NCBI GenBank assembly: GCA_964019055.1
Contig: OZ025214.1
Span: 12,161,163-12,225,162, forward strand
Reading direction: 5' to 3'
From: Anthopleura xanthogrammica
Taxonomy: Eukaryota; Cnidaria; Anthozoa; Actiniaria; Actiniidae
DNA length: 64,000 nucleotides
Made by a program: the position numbers and the translations under genes. Shown here in pieces: positions 47,380 through 59,278 of this stretch (its first letter is position 1; each line of letters begins with the position of its first letter). Below the pieces are notes generated by a model. That model searched no databases, was not told the DNA's origin, and saw only the letters and a program-made list of their open reading frames with translations.

Positions 47380-49888
47380 CCAGTAGGTTCGTACCAACTG
47401 GAGTGGCTGGACAAGCTCGAAATTTGTTCTACTTTTTTCGGTTGGAAGTGCCGAAAAAGTGACAGTTCCTCCAATATTACGGTTTTAATTTTTTTCTGGA
47501 CAAATGGAAAACACACTAGGTGTTTTTGCGATAACCAAAACTTTCGATATCTCATACGGTTAGATCAAAAGAACTGAACATTTTTGCCATCTAGTACTCA
47601 TGCAGTTAAAACAAAAGAACTTACTGGGAAACTACTTAATCACAATTTCCCATGCATGTTTTCTCACCTTCTTTCTGTTTAGCTACCTGATTATTTGTTT
47701 ATATTTTAACAAGATCTTTTAAAATACTGTTATATAATTTCTAATAACCACGAGAATCATAATGATTCATCACTCAGCATCTCTCATATGACGAGAAAAT
47801 CTATACAAAAAGGATGTAAGAAAGCTCGAGCCTAGCAGTATCAAGGCCGTCTGTCATATAAGAAATGTTGAGATATTAGAACTGAGATTATTCTGTGATG
47901 TATTTTATTTTAAAGAAACGTTTCAGGTTCTTGTCAGCATTTGCCCTGTTATTGTGGAAAAATGGTTTACCAATGCATTGTATTACTAAAACGTTTACTG
48001 CACGGGTTGCATAACCTTGGGGTATCTCGTACCAATGCTGCTAATTAATTTTAAAACTGATGATAACAGACTATGTTTCGTTGTCATCTCGACAACATCT
48101 TCAAGATCTACTGAAGGATTAATGCAATGATGCTAAAACGGACAATTTTAGTGTTCTTTAAAACAATTTTGTTTTAAGAAAAATTTAATTTTAGTCAGTA
48201 TAATCCAAACCAAGGTATCCAATTGATCCCGAAGCCCAACATTAAATTTTCATTTCCTACTTTAGTCTCTACATTTCCACGTGCAAAGTGATGATAATTC
48301 TAACGACCTGAAACACGCTATCGCCTAAAAACTTGGTTAGATAAAAATTCTAAAAACGTTGTTGAAACCATGGGAAAATTGTATCGTAATATTAAAGATC
48401 ATACCTAACAAAAGCACTTTAATTGGTTCTAGATCTTGTTTCAATACACAAAAAGCAAGATGGATATTACATTATCTAGCTTAACTAAGGTTTAATGTTT
48501 AGGGCGCCCAACATGTTAACAAAAGACAATAATTATCGCCGAGCTTGAAAACGGAAAGGTATGTGACATGCAGGGCGTAAAATCTTTCTTGCCTAAAACT
48601 CACGCTTAACCAGGGAATAATCACTAAAATATATAACTAGGTGTTTTTGCGATAACCAACACTTTCGACATCTCCTACGTTTAGATTAAAAGAACTGAAC
48701 ATTTTGGACATCTAGATCTCGTGCAGTTAAAACAAAAGAGCTAACTAGGAAACTACTTAACCACAATTTCCCATGCATGTTTTCTCACCTTCTTTCTGTT
48801 AAGCTACCTGAATATTTGTTTATATTTTAGCAAGATCTTTTAAAATACTGGTATATGATTTCTAATAACCACGAGAATCATAATGATTCATCACTCAGCA
48901 TCACTCATATGACGAGAAAATCTATAAAAAAAGGATGTAAGAAAGCTCGAGCCTAGCAGTATCAAGGCCGTCTGTCATATAAGAAATGTTGAGATATTAG
49001 AACTGAGAATTTTCCGTGATGTATTTTATTTTAAAGAAACGTTTCAGGTTCTTCTCGGCATTTATCTTGCAATTCTTATTGTTGAAAATAGTTCACCAAT
49101 GGGTTTTATTAGAGTGAAGTCACTTAACCGGTGAAATAAAAATTGCTTGTCAAAGTGTAAAGTTTCCGATACACGCTGCACTTTTTTCTCGCCCTGGCAA
49201 TGCAATTCAATTTTTTGTTGCCGCGTTGCTAGCGCGAGACCGATTTCAGCGTGTATCATGCCGCGCAACGCCTACGGCAACAAGGTCTCGTAACACAAAA
49301 AACAATTGCAGTGTCTATCGGCATCTTAAAAGTCAAATAGACACAAAAGTAAAAGAAAGGGATTTTGGTCTACTAAATTGTATTAGTGCAATATCTATTT
49401 CACGGGTTTAGTATTTTCACTCTACGAAAACTTTTATTCCATGGTTTACGTGACCTTGGCGTATCATACAAACTAACGATAATAGACTACGTTTCGTTGT
49501 CATCTCGACAACATCTTCAATATCTACTGAAGGATTCCTTAAGAGAAATGCAATGCTGCTAAAAACGGACAATTCTAGTGTTCTTTACAATTATTTTGTA
49601 TTAAGAAAAATTTAATTTTGGTTATAATCCGAACCAAAGTATCCAACTTATCCCCAAGTCCAACATTGAATTTGCATTTTCTATTTAGTCTCTACATTTC
49701 CACATGCAAGGTGATGATAATTTTAACTCTCGGATAAATAAGAGTTTTAAAAACGTAATTAAAACTGAAAAATTGTATCGTATATTATGGATCATACGAA
49801 ACAACAACTCTTGAATTGTTTACAGATCTGGTTTCATTGCATAAAAGTGCCGCCTGGACATTACATACTAATTAAGCTAAATTGTTAT

Positions 49889-49995
49889 GTAATATATACA
49901 ATTTGAGTGGCCGTGTTGTATCAAATATACAACCACGAGCCGAAGGCGAGTGATTGTATATCTGGTACAACACGGACACGGATATTGTATATTAC
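49889..49995. repeat. Fold-back element, about 105 bp
   Basis: GTAATATATACAAT and GTTGTATC at the left pair with GTACAACACGG and ATATTGTATATTAC at the right, around GCCGAAGGCGA. It lies in a segment (49740-50190) missing from the left arm. Confidence 0.7.
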
Positions 49996-50222
49996 TTATG
50001 AAACGTCTAGGTATATACATTCATGTTCTACTAAAATTTTAAAGATAAAATTGAATTTGGCTGAGAAAATTGGAGTTAAAGTTTATGCAAATCAGGACGA
50101 TTTTGTATCAGATATACAACCTCCTTCACGGACAATGATTTTTATTGTGTTTTCCTCATTAATTATTCATGAGTTTTATAATGAATATCGGGAATAATCA
50201 CAGACCTTTGAAAGGAGCACGC

Positions 50223-50229
50223 ATAAATA
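50223..50229 (+). promoter_or_regulatory. TATA-like box, right peptide gene
   Basis: ATAAATA in the block GCACGCATAAATACAGGG, conserved with the left gene. The untranslated exon ends near 50313 (CAAG/GTAGG), and the intron runs to CGCAG at 50430, 16 bp before the ATG. Confidence 0.55.
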
Positions 50230-50445
50230 CAGGGATGTAAAGTATTCTCATTCATTCAAGAACTAGAACAGCTTGAAGAACAACAGAGATAGCAGACCCA
50301 TCCTAAAGTCAAGGTAGGAAAGTTAGATGATTCCTTATTTTTTTAGTACCGTGTTCTAAACAATTCAAAATTAACCTTGTTTAGTTTTGTTAAATTTCTT
50401 TAAACAATTTCTCCATTTTGACTTCGCAGTGCAAAACGTTAAAGA

Positions 50446-51567
50446 ATGGCAGCTAAGAGCATCCTGATAATGTTGGCAATTTGCATGGCCTTGGTTTTCC
50501 TGACAAGTGGTGAAGGTTAGATTGATATTCTAGTATCAGTTTTTTATATTTCTTTTCGTTTACAACGTCAAACACAGCTCACATTTACTGTCCTTCTACT
50601 CTAACCGCGGTCACCCAGAGTTCGTTGACCAATAAGATTACGAGTTTTTACACAATCCTTATTTAGTAAATCCAGCCATAGAAATTGTCGTTTAATGTAA
50701 AACAACCGTGCACAGAAGTATGAACTTGAATTATATTGTTCTTGTTTTTGTATTCAGTCATAATCTGATTGCTCAACGAACTCTGGGTGACCGCGGTTAG
50801 AGTAGAAGGACAGTAAGCAGGCTAACTCTTGGCGTCATTATACCTTATAGCATACCAAATACTTCTTCATGCTCTAAAGCAGAGGAAAAAAGTAGCTGAC
50901 CTAAAGCATCTTTTTTTTCAAATTCTAAAGATGTTTAAATTCTGTACGAAGTTTCATCTCACATACAGTATTGTTTTTAGTGCACGAAGTCGAAAACCGT
51001 GTTAAAGCAAAATGGTCTAATGAAAGCTAAAATGAAAGAAGGAAAATGCCTTATAATTAGGGAGAACAACTACTAAGTGAAACGTTTTGCGCGAATGCAG
51101 TCATTCTGAGTATTGAGGCAAGCCTTTATGTCCCTATTGAACAGCATTTCATAACGAATGAAATTTCGGAAAAATTCTGATGTTTTAAGTAAACTATGAG
51201 TTTTACGTTCTTTACTATCGCAAGGTTTTATAAGTAAATTTGTATTTCAAAAAATTAAACTTCCTAAAATATGTAAGTTTGCGCACTATGTCGGCAAAAA
51301 CGTCTCTACTATTCGCTACTATTTTCACATTTTTTCTTCACTCTATCATTTGTAAAAACATTAGTCGGAATATTTTTAACTTTCTTGATTTCAGAGGCAC
51401 AAGAGGAAGTCCGGGTCAAAGTCAGGGCTGCAGAGTGCAGCTGTACAGGGAAAGATAAAGCTCCTTATGGTGACTTTTGGTTTTGGAAAAGTTCGTGTCC
51501 GGGTAAATATGGGTACAAAACCTACTGTCACCTTGGAGTTCATGTATGCTGTTTCCCAAGAGCATGA
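50446..51567 (+). CDS. BDS/APETx-like six-cysteine peptide, right gene
   Basis: Exons 50446-50515 and 51395-51567 (phase 1) encode 80 residues: a 23-residue signal peptide, a short acidic propart and the C-x-C-x17-C-x9-C-x6-C-C region. All six cysteines, the WFW aromatic core (FWFW here) and the terminal CCFPR match the left gene. Exon 2 differs from the left gene at 20 of 57 positions, while the signal exon differs at 2 of 23. The single coding-region intron (50516-51394) carries a 226-bp MITE absent from the paralogue. The expected product is a secreted, disulfide-rich channel modulator or defensin-like peptide, possibly made in nematocytes or gland cells. This role is inferred from the fold family only. 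Confidence 0.85.
50588..50813. mobile_element. Tc1/mariner-type MITE with TA target duplication
   Basis: The ends are CTGTCCTTCTACTCTAACCG and its reverse complement, flanked by TA at 50586-50587 and 50814-50815. The left peptide gene holds the empty site with a single TA (36051-36052) in the same surrounding sequence (CACATT-TA-AGC). Confidence 0.9.
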
Positions 51568-51641
51568 TCAGGCTAATACCAATACAATCATGTTAACACT
51601 GATACAATCAAAGCATCTGTAATGCCTCGAGTTAACATGGA

Positions 51642-51647
51642 AATAAA
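51642..51647 (+). terminator. Polyadenylation signal of the right peptide gene
   Basis: AATAAA 75 bp after the stop codon, in a 3' region conserved with the left gene. Confidence 0.6.
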
Positions 51648-51825
51648 ATGACATGTCAAAAGACAATATGATATCAGTGTCTTGGATCAATGTGGATCTT
51701 TTGAGTCTCTTTCACAGCCATCATTTGTATCGGTCCCAGATCCTCCTGTTCCCTCCCCATTAACGGCTGCTCACTCGAGTACAACATTCCTCCAATTGCG
51801 TAGTTTTGCCAAAAAAAGCTTGTCG

Positions 51826-52070
51826 CATAGCTCATCCAATAGGCCCTTTGCAGAACGCTATCACGTGTCAGCTACTGACTGGCAAAAATTCGGACTTCCG
51901 TTATTTAAATAATGTTTGATAGATTGCATATTGAAAACCTTTTCCACATTTCTATTCTTACCTGACCCAGTACCTTGTATAGTAATCATGCTTTCGAATT
52001 TAAGCCTTTAAAACTAAGCAAGGTCAAACTTCGAACCAGAAACTCATAAGGGGGTTGAAACGTGTAACAC
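51826..52070 (+). repeat. Direct repeat of 54165-54425
   Basis: CATAGCTCATCCAATAGGCCC, ACTTCCGTTATTTAAA and CGAACCA-AAACTCATA are shared with 54165-54425 in the same order, and the first part also occurs inverted near 35290-35370. From 52070 to 52960 there are only arm-type modules (for example 52430-52510) and no gene. Confidence 0.65.
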
Positions 52071-52966
52071 CATCATCAAACCTTTCTTAGAATTTACTGA
52101 CTTTCTGAGGAAAAAAATTGCAAAAACTGAGGTGTCAACTTTAGTAGCCCAGCGAGTCAGGAAAATGTTATTCTTTATTTTAGACCTTGCTAAACTATAA
52201 ACTAAACAATAACAATGAGAGAAAACATTGGAAATTATGATGGCGTAGTTTTCCAGTCAGTTATTTTGTTTTGACTGCACGAGATCTAGATAATAGCCTA
52301 GTCTGTTATCGTTATTTTTGTATAATTAATTAACAGTATTGGTACGAGATACGCCAAGGTGATGTAGCCCGTGCAGCAGACGTCTTAATAACAAAACCCA
52401 TTGGTGAACTATTTTCAACAATACAGGGCAAATGCTGACAAGAACCTGAAACGTTTCTTTAAAATAAAATACATCACAGAATAATCTCAGTTCTAATATC
52501 TCAACATTTCTTACATCCTCCAGCTGATCTTAGAAAATTTGCAAAAATTGAGGTGTGATCTTTAGTAGACGAGCGACCCAGGGAAAGGTTATTCTTTATT
52601 TTATTTTCCCACTAAAAGATAAATATCATAGTAAATGTATGTGAAATATCAAAAGCTTTTCTACAAATCTACATATTATTAGTCGATTTTCGCAGGTTTC
52701 ATGACACCTCAGTTTTGTAGTGACTTCATTTCTTCGTCACTATTTAAGATCACCTTTTCGTAGATTTTCTCGTCATAATATGAATGATGCTGAGTGATGA
52801 ATCATTATGATGCTCCTGGTTATTAGAAATCATATACCAGTATTTTAAAAGATCTTGCTTTACTATGAACTAAACATTAACTTATTTTAAAAGATCTTGC
52901 TAAATTATCAACAAATAATCAAGTAGCTAAACAATAACAATGTGAGAAAACTTGAAAATTGTTAAT

Positions 52967-53620
52967 TGTTATGTCTCTGGGTCGACGCCATGTTGGTACA
53001 CAAACTTGATTTATTCAACTCCTCAACATACATAATTTATGCACATACATTACATCTCCCTTTCTCTCAAAAATTAATAAAATCAATACATATCTCTGCT
53101 GGGGTTTCTGACCCTGTTAAACAAACAAACACATATCCCTGTTAGGGGATGGCATAATGTTCAAACTACAACAATGTCAATAATACTTGAACAGTGTTCT
53201 ATGGTGTGACATAATCCTGTAGGCGGGTCGGTTTCTTCACAACCCTACCCGATCTGGTTACAGTGGGTGGTGCACTACCATATTCCTTCCCTTCTACTAG
53301 ACTTCTGCTGCTGGGGTCCTTTCTGTAGACATGGTTCTTCGTTGCCTTTACTTGTGGTGTACTTGTAAGCTGTGTTGGTCGTACAACTACTTTGGATGTT
53401 GATTGGTGAGGCGGTGCCGGGTGCACTTGCTGGTCCCTTTTGAAGTACTGGTGTCTCACTTCTTCTTGGAAGTGGTCTGTAGTGGTCAGAATCCACTTGA
53501 TGCTTGATCTTTACTGTTGGTGGACTCTTTGAATAGTTCTGTTGTCTTCTGTTTCTCTTATACTTCCTTGCATCTTCTGTTTGTACCACATAGGAGCGGG
53601 GGCTCTGGTGTTTATAACCA
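52967..53620 (-). mobile_element. Ty3/gypsy-like retrotransposon 3' end with an 88-bp LTR
   Basis: On the minus strand, a frame near 53589-53460 reads VQTEDARKYKRNRR and, after a frame change, the 53459-53199 frame ends with TRSGRVVKKPTRLQDYV, a typical C-terminus of gypsy-type Pol. A purine tract (GAGAGAAAGGGAGA) then precedes a TG...CA segment at 53054-52967, taken as the LTR, which is very short. The element is truncated on its other side by the repeat beginning at 53625. Confidence 0.65.
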
Positions 53621-53624
53621 TTTC

Positions 53625-54160
53625 AGTAGCGCATTTCCTTATGCAGGTGAACTGACTAGGCGCGCAAAGCATGATTTCCTGATCTGAAAAAGAATCAATC
53701 CCATCATCCATCGCACGCTCAATTCACTTGAATTTCATAGCGGCCATCTTGAAAATAAGCTAAATATGAGTGACTTTCTCGCCAATAAATCTTTTCTTGT
53801 CGGAAAAGAGACACTCTAAATAACAGATAAAAGGATTTTCTTAAGGTTTAAAGCATCCTCGAGATTGCCAAGGACCAAAGAGCAGCGTAAGATGTAGAAA
53901 TATTAGTTAAATCATGCCAAGGAATCAAGAAAGCTTTTCGGCAGCTTCTTCGAGATCGTTTCAACGGTAATTATTTAATAAAAAACCATGAATAATCACC
54001 TAACCGATGAAAATATATTCCTAGTCTTATCTAGACAACATATTCTTTGAAGTAGAAACATTTTAAGTCTGAAATCCTCGGCTAAATGACACTTCTCCTT
54101 GCATATTTGTACTTGTATGCCATTTTGTTTTGTTTAGATTTCCTTCTGTTCATCCATGAT
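53625..54160 (+). repeat. Dispersed element, right copy
   Basis: Direct copy of 34545-35100, with a small insertion near 53905 (TTAGTTAAATCATGCCAAGG). It carries the same TGAAAAAGAATCAATCCCAT end and CATCTTG motif. Confidence 0.7.
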
Positions 54161-54473
54161 TGCTGTCTGTCGTATAGCTCATCCAATAGGCCCTTTGCAG
54201 AACGGTATCACGTGACAGTTACTGATTAGCAATCAAAATTAGGACTTCCGTTATTTAAAGTATTATTGATGGATTCCTAATATTATATTGAAAACCTCTT
54301 CCGAGTTTGTTTTTTTAAACTTGTAACATGCTTTCGAATTTAAACCTTTAAGGTTTTTAAGATCTAGACTAAGCTAAATCAAGCGTCGAACCAAAAAACT
54401 CATATCAGGGAGCTGAAACGTGCTCCGGAATATTCAGATATACAAATTAGGAATTTTGTACCATATTTGGAAT

Positions 54474-54712
54474 GTTACAGCCATTCTCAGACACACGCGC
54501 ACTGTTGTGATTTTTTCTGTCGTGACAAAGTAGGGTTTGGTGGACGTCAATCAAAGCGTTTCCATGACATTTCATACGCACATGCCTTTGTAGCTTTGTG
54601 TTTTCCGACAGTGCTAGTGTTATGGAAGCATTTTGATTGACGTCCACCAAAAACCAACTTGTCGCGACAGAAAAATTCGCAACAGTGTGCGTGTGTCTGA
54701 GAATGGCTGTAA
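54474..54712. mobile_element. Fold-back MITE, about 240 bp
   Basis: GTTACAGCCATTCTCAGACA at the left and TGTCTGAGAATGGCTGTAA at the right are inverted copies. Pairing continues through TTTTTCTGTCG and TGGTGGACGTCAATCAAA. A CAAGATGGC motif follows at 54722. From 54730 to 55353 I see no gene. Confidence 0.85.
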
Positions 54713-55353
54713 AACAAGATTCAAGATGGCCGGCTTCTATCACATATCTAACTTGACGCTGAATTTACTAGCCTTAAGTGGACATTTACTTTCGATGGAA
54801 TTTGGGAAACTGTCTTTAAGTTTAGTTTTGAGAGTATTTGAGGCAAGAGAATGCGATTTACTGAGAAGAAAATTTATCGATTAAACATCTGAATATCCCA
54901 GAGCATCCTATTAAAGAAATATATGGCCGTTTCAACCCCCGAACTTCACATGAGCCGTACGCATTGAAAAGATTAGACAATGGGGCGATCTTCTTTGATG
55001 TCAATAAAATTTGGAGGGTTATTATGCGATTTTAGCGGTTTCTGTGCGCGCGCACATCGTGGGCTCAAATGTCAAAAGTAGTCGCTTTAATTAAATATAT
55101 TAATAGATGCACACAAAAAAAATTCAAAGATTTGTATATTCAAAATGGAAGACGCGTATTCTTAAAGGGGAAAACTATATTAGGTTTTCCCTTTCTAGGA
55201 GTCTTGTTTCGTGACTTCCTGTGCTTGCCTATTAACTCCTAGTGTCTTTGGGTTGTTTCCGACAAAATGCAAATTAATCGATGTAGACTCGAAAACACCT
55301 GATAGCTTTTCATGAGTATTTTCAGTGCTGTCTGGTTATTCAAGTCAAACGAA

Positions 55354-55937
55354 ATGGGCGCTCAATTTCTATTTTTCTTCATCGCGTCATTTTGCTATCT
55401 CGCAAACCCACAACCATTATATGGTAAGATAACTATGAATATTATAAAATGTATTCTTAAAATTATTCGATAAATTTGAAGAAAAACAAAACACTGATCT
55501 TAGTTCTGTAAATGGTTTGTCACTAAAAAAACAATATTTCTTTGGGCATTTTATTTTCATGAATACAAACGTATTGAAGCGTATGGATTCGAATATCATA
55601 AATTTATATGTGGTGAAAAACTCGTTTAGAACTTTTTTTCAATAAAAGCAACTGAACAAAAAATAGTGACTTGGTTATCGGTTCACCGCATTATTTTCAA
55701 GAAATTGAAAGTCGATATTTTGAGAAGTTTATACCAGGATTTTTTTCATAGCAATATGTTTGGACTGAGTTAATTTTTATCGTGAAAAAATGGAATTTTT
55801 TTTTTCTTGAAAAGGAAAATGAGAATTTATACTACTGATTTCCGTATTGTTTTCGAGAATATTTATGGATATATTCTTGTGGATTTTGTTTATTATAAGT
55901 TTATTAAGATTCGAGTGTCATTTACGACTGAGTTAAT

Positions 55938-56015
<78 letters not shown>

Positions 56016-58185
56016 TTAAGAAAGTGTTGTATATACAGAGCAGATGTTTTTTTCTTAACAGAGCCTAATCACCATATTGTCAACCGAGACCAAATAACCT
56101 TGAGACAAGACTATCCTTTTCCACAACTTGATATACTTGGTAAGTTCATATTGTATTTCAGTTTATATGGAGTGTTCCATTGGAGGCTTTAACTCCGGAT
56201 TCTCCGATATTAATATTCTCTCCACAAAACGTTACCCAACACAAAGTCTTCCTTTTATTATTTTTAGTATTTAAAAATGCTTGAAATTATTAAAGCAAAA
56301 TTTGGAATATTCATTATAGTATGCACCTGTGGGGCTGTAAGGAATTGCTCATTGATTGGACGAAAGTTAAGAGCCATTATCATGTTTTGATAAACGTACC
56401 AGACAACCTCGATATCTTCCGGTCCGGCATCCTAAATGACCGAAACTCACTAACAATCACTGTTTTTCAAGTTTTTTCCTGTTTGAGTGGAATATTTTCC
56501 CTTTCCAGACCAAGTGGACGAATAGGTTTTAAGAATTTGGAAGAAACAACAACCCGAATATATTTCTCAAGGAGACCCCTTATATATAAGTCCTTTCTTT
56601 GGTTTCTAAAGCCTTCCTTGCTATATTACATTGTATTTTTAACATTTGTATTTATCTCTTTGTTTTTGGTACTTTAATTTTTTGCATGATGTATTATTTC
56701 CCTTTCTGTAATATATGTATTTATTATATAGACGCTAGTGTTTTACTGAGAAATACGCCACTCGTATTTTTCATACGAACAACATCCGGGACCTCGGTGA
56801 CATTTATACATATCCTAACACGTGAAGATATCGATGACGTCACACCCTATCTTTTCTCATTCAGGGTCTGTCAAAATGGACGCCAGATGGCTTTGTTTTT
56901 CAAGATGTGTCTATATAACAATTAAAAAAAATTACACGTTGGCTTGAAGATACGAAGTTTATTTTCTCGTGTTGAAAAATATTTCACCATTCGAAGATAA
57001 ACTTCATATCTTCAAGCCAACGTGTAATATCCTATATATACTTTATTTTAATATAGCAGAAATTAAATAGATGTAAATGTAAAATGTCAGGCTGAAATGC
57101 ATGTGGTTTGCTCCTATGTTTCACCAAAACTTAATCATGACCGAGGTTTTGACAGGGAGTACGTGATCTTTACATTGGTATAGAGATGGCCTGAGAATGG
57201 GCGGGATTGAAAAGAAAGGGGGCTTAAACTGAATTTATATGGAGAAGTAAGACTGTTTTCGTTTTACAGAAAAATGCGGCATCACAGAGGTCGCCGCATC
57301 TCGAGTTGTCTCTGGCGAAGACGCTTCCCTCGGAGAGTGGCCATGGCAGGCCTGGACTAATATCACAGGTGTCGGATTCACTTGCGGGGGATCTCTCATA
57401 ACACCTGAATGGGTGCTAACCGCTGGTCACTGCATTATCGACAACGATATATCCAAGTACCATGTGACCCTTGGTGACGTCGATCGTACCAAACACGAAA
57501 ATTCAGAGCAAACCTTTAAGATCAGAAAGATAATCAAGCACCCTTTGTATGGAGTCGATTGGCCTTATAATAATGATGTTGCGTTACTTCATCTGTCACG
57601 CAAAGCTAAGATAACGCCATTCGTGAAAACGGTTTGCCTTCCCGAGGAGGAAGATGAGGTTCCTGTTGGAGCAAAATGCTTTATTTCAGGTAATGTTTTA
57701 GTTCACTTCTGTTATGATTGACTATTCGTTTTGCTTTAGAATATTTATGTGTCTTTCGAAGTTTCGTGGACTTTTCGTAATTTTATAATTGATAAATTTG
57801 TTTCTCTCCAGGTTGGGGGCAAATGCTACATCCGGGATCTGTTGCTGACATCCTCCAACAAGCTGAAATGCCGGTTGTTTCTAACAGCGCATGCGCAGCC
57901 AAACTAGACACCTCACCCAACGGAGGCCTGCACACAGATAACCGAACCTGGGCTGTAACCAGTAAAATGCTTTGCGCAGGGGATGCTGGGAAAACTAAGA
58001 CCAATGGTTGCTTTGGTGATAGTGGAGGTCCATTTGTGTGTAAAACTAACGCTGGACGATGGGTAATTCAAGGGGTTGTAAGCTGGGGTGATCCAGATTG
58101 CTCGTCATCCAATCACTATTCAGTGTTTGCGAGGGTCAGTCATTTCGTCACTTGGATTCAACAACAAATTGATAAATATTCTTGA
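55354..58185 (+). CDS. Secreted chymotrypsin-like (S1A) serine protease
   Basis: Exons are 55354-55423, 56062-56139, 57270-57689 and 57812-58185, giving 313 residues with consistent phase 1 junctions. Residues 1-18 are a signal peptide (FLFFFIASF). A short proregion follows, then KCGIT (Cys for a chain link) and the activation site R-VVSG after residue 61. The catalytic triad is His103 (TAGHC), Asp152 (NNDVALL) and Ser260 (GDSGGP). The S1-pocket position equal to chymotrypsin 189 is Asn254 (TNGCFGDSG). The strand near 215-228 reads VVSWGDPDCSSSNHYSVF with no Gly at 226, so trypsin-like specificity is unlikely. It is probably extracellular (digestive, venom or immune role unknown). The exon joins are by motif only. 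Confidence 0.85.
55941..56012. repeat. (GA)n microsatellite
   Basis: Thirty-six GA dinucleotides in intron 1 of the serine protease gene, 49 bp before exon 2 on the upstream side of its pyrimidine tract. Confidence 0.97.
56931..57028. repeat. 98-bp palindrome in protease intron 2
   Basis: ATTACACGTTGGCTTGAAGAT at the left is the exact reverse complement of ATCTTCAAGCCAACGTGTAAT at the right. Inner parts (CGAAGTTTATTTTC, GAAGATAAACTTC) also pair. The rest of this 1.1-kb intron (56140-57269) shows no gene. Confidence 0.85.
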
Positions 58186-58520
58186 TAAATATTATCAAGC
58201 TTTGATAAGGTCTAACAAGAGACGATACTAGTTCCTTAAAAAAGTTATACTTAGTGCGTTAAAAGAATTTTATAAAGGTTGACAGCCCTTTAAAATTAAA
58301 ATTAGTAAGTCTTTTCACATTTGAGCGAGGAAAATATCAGCACATTCTATAAGGTTTGAGACTTAGACAAGACGTTTAGTGGTAGATAAATAATATAACG
58401 ATCCATAAAAACAGCTATTTTAAAGAGAAGGGAAGAGGCGGTTGAACAATCCACCCTTCTTAGAGTTTTACAATAAGCATATCATGCAATGTAAAATCAA
58501 AAGAGAACACTGTACTAGTA

Positions 58521-58656
58521 ATAGACCCCTTTGACATGACGTCAAAACAGCTCAATTTTGAGGACAAAACAAAATAATTTCAATCCCTTGAGAATTGTAA
58601 CCTATTGTTTTGTCCTCCAAATTGAGCTGCATTCCGACGTGCTGCAAGGGGTATAT
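58521..58656. repeat. Fold-back element, about 135 bp
   Basis: ATAGACCCCTTTG pairs with CAAGGGGTATAT, and CAGCTCAATTTTGAGGACAAAAC with GTTTTGTCCTCCAAATTGAGCTG. A related half occurs near 63545-63590. From 58657 to 59540 there is only the palindrome at 59279-59332 and the dispersed segment near 59160-59230. Confidence 0.75.
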
Positions 58657-59278
58657 AATCCGATCCCAAATTGCCTTATAACGCTATATATGACGTTATG
58701 ACACTATGGGCAAGAATAATTTAGACTAAATTTTCTTTCGTTTGGGATTTCAAGCTAGTTCAAGAGAATAAATTCCGCTAAATAATTTCACTATTACATT
58801 CTCTGCATTGGCTGCCAGTTAAGCAGCGGGATTTGAAACGTAAGTTAGATAACGCAAACATTTCCCCACGCCTCTAGGTTGATTGCAAATGCCAAAAAAA
58901 AAAAATTCGAAATTTCCCAATCGACGCCTAATTGCTCCAGAAATGCACCCTTCTCAAAATTATCTTGGATGCGAATCTAACATGAAACACAAAACAAATC
59001 ACTCTTTCTCTCGATGGAATTTGTGGCCTTTCTTTTGAGTTCCATGTTAGCCTCGCATTCAAGATCATTTTGAATTAAAATGATAAAAGACAACACTGAC
59101 AACTAAGAGATACGAAATGCGCAGGCAAAATTTTCAATGCATGCACACATATACACGCATCAAGAGTTCCGCGCTACTGCTCTAAGCGCATGTTCAGGGG
59201 ATTAAAAATTGGGATAAAATTTGTACATTCACTTGCTTGAATATATTTTTGCATTTTTATACCTCTCGCCCTCATGGC

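Larger units (their letters stand above)
35270..51930. repeat. Large interrupted inverted duplication carrying two peptide genes
   Basis: The sequence from 51930 back to about 45000, reverse-complemented, matches 35270 to about 39046, and 39133-41115 repeats part of it in the right-arm orientation. A palindrome centre lies at 39047-39132. The matched parts include the peptide genes, their untranslated regions and promoters, and several upstream modules. The right arm is interrupted by 41116-44995 (retroelement debris), 45372-45782 and 49740-50190. Repeated modules begin with CCTGAAACGTTTCTTTAAAA and end near GACGGCCTTGATACTGC. No additional gene is seen in 36420-41115 or 45783-50190. Confidence 0.85.

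Noticed and set aside
54447..54884. Frames of 80-100 codons on both strands
   Set aside because: They read through a fold-back MITE, which explains the similar peptides on opposite strands.
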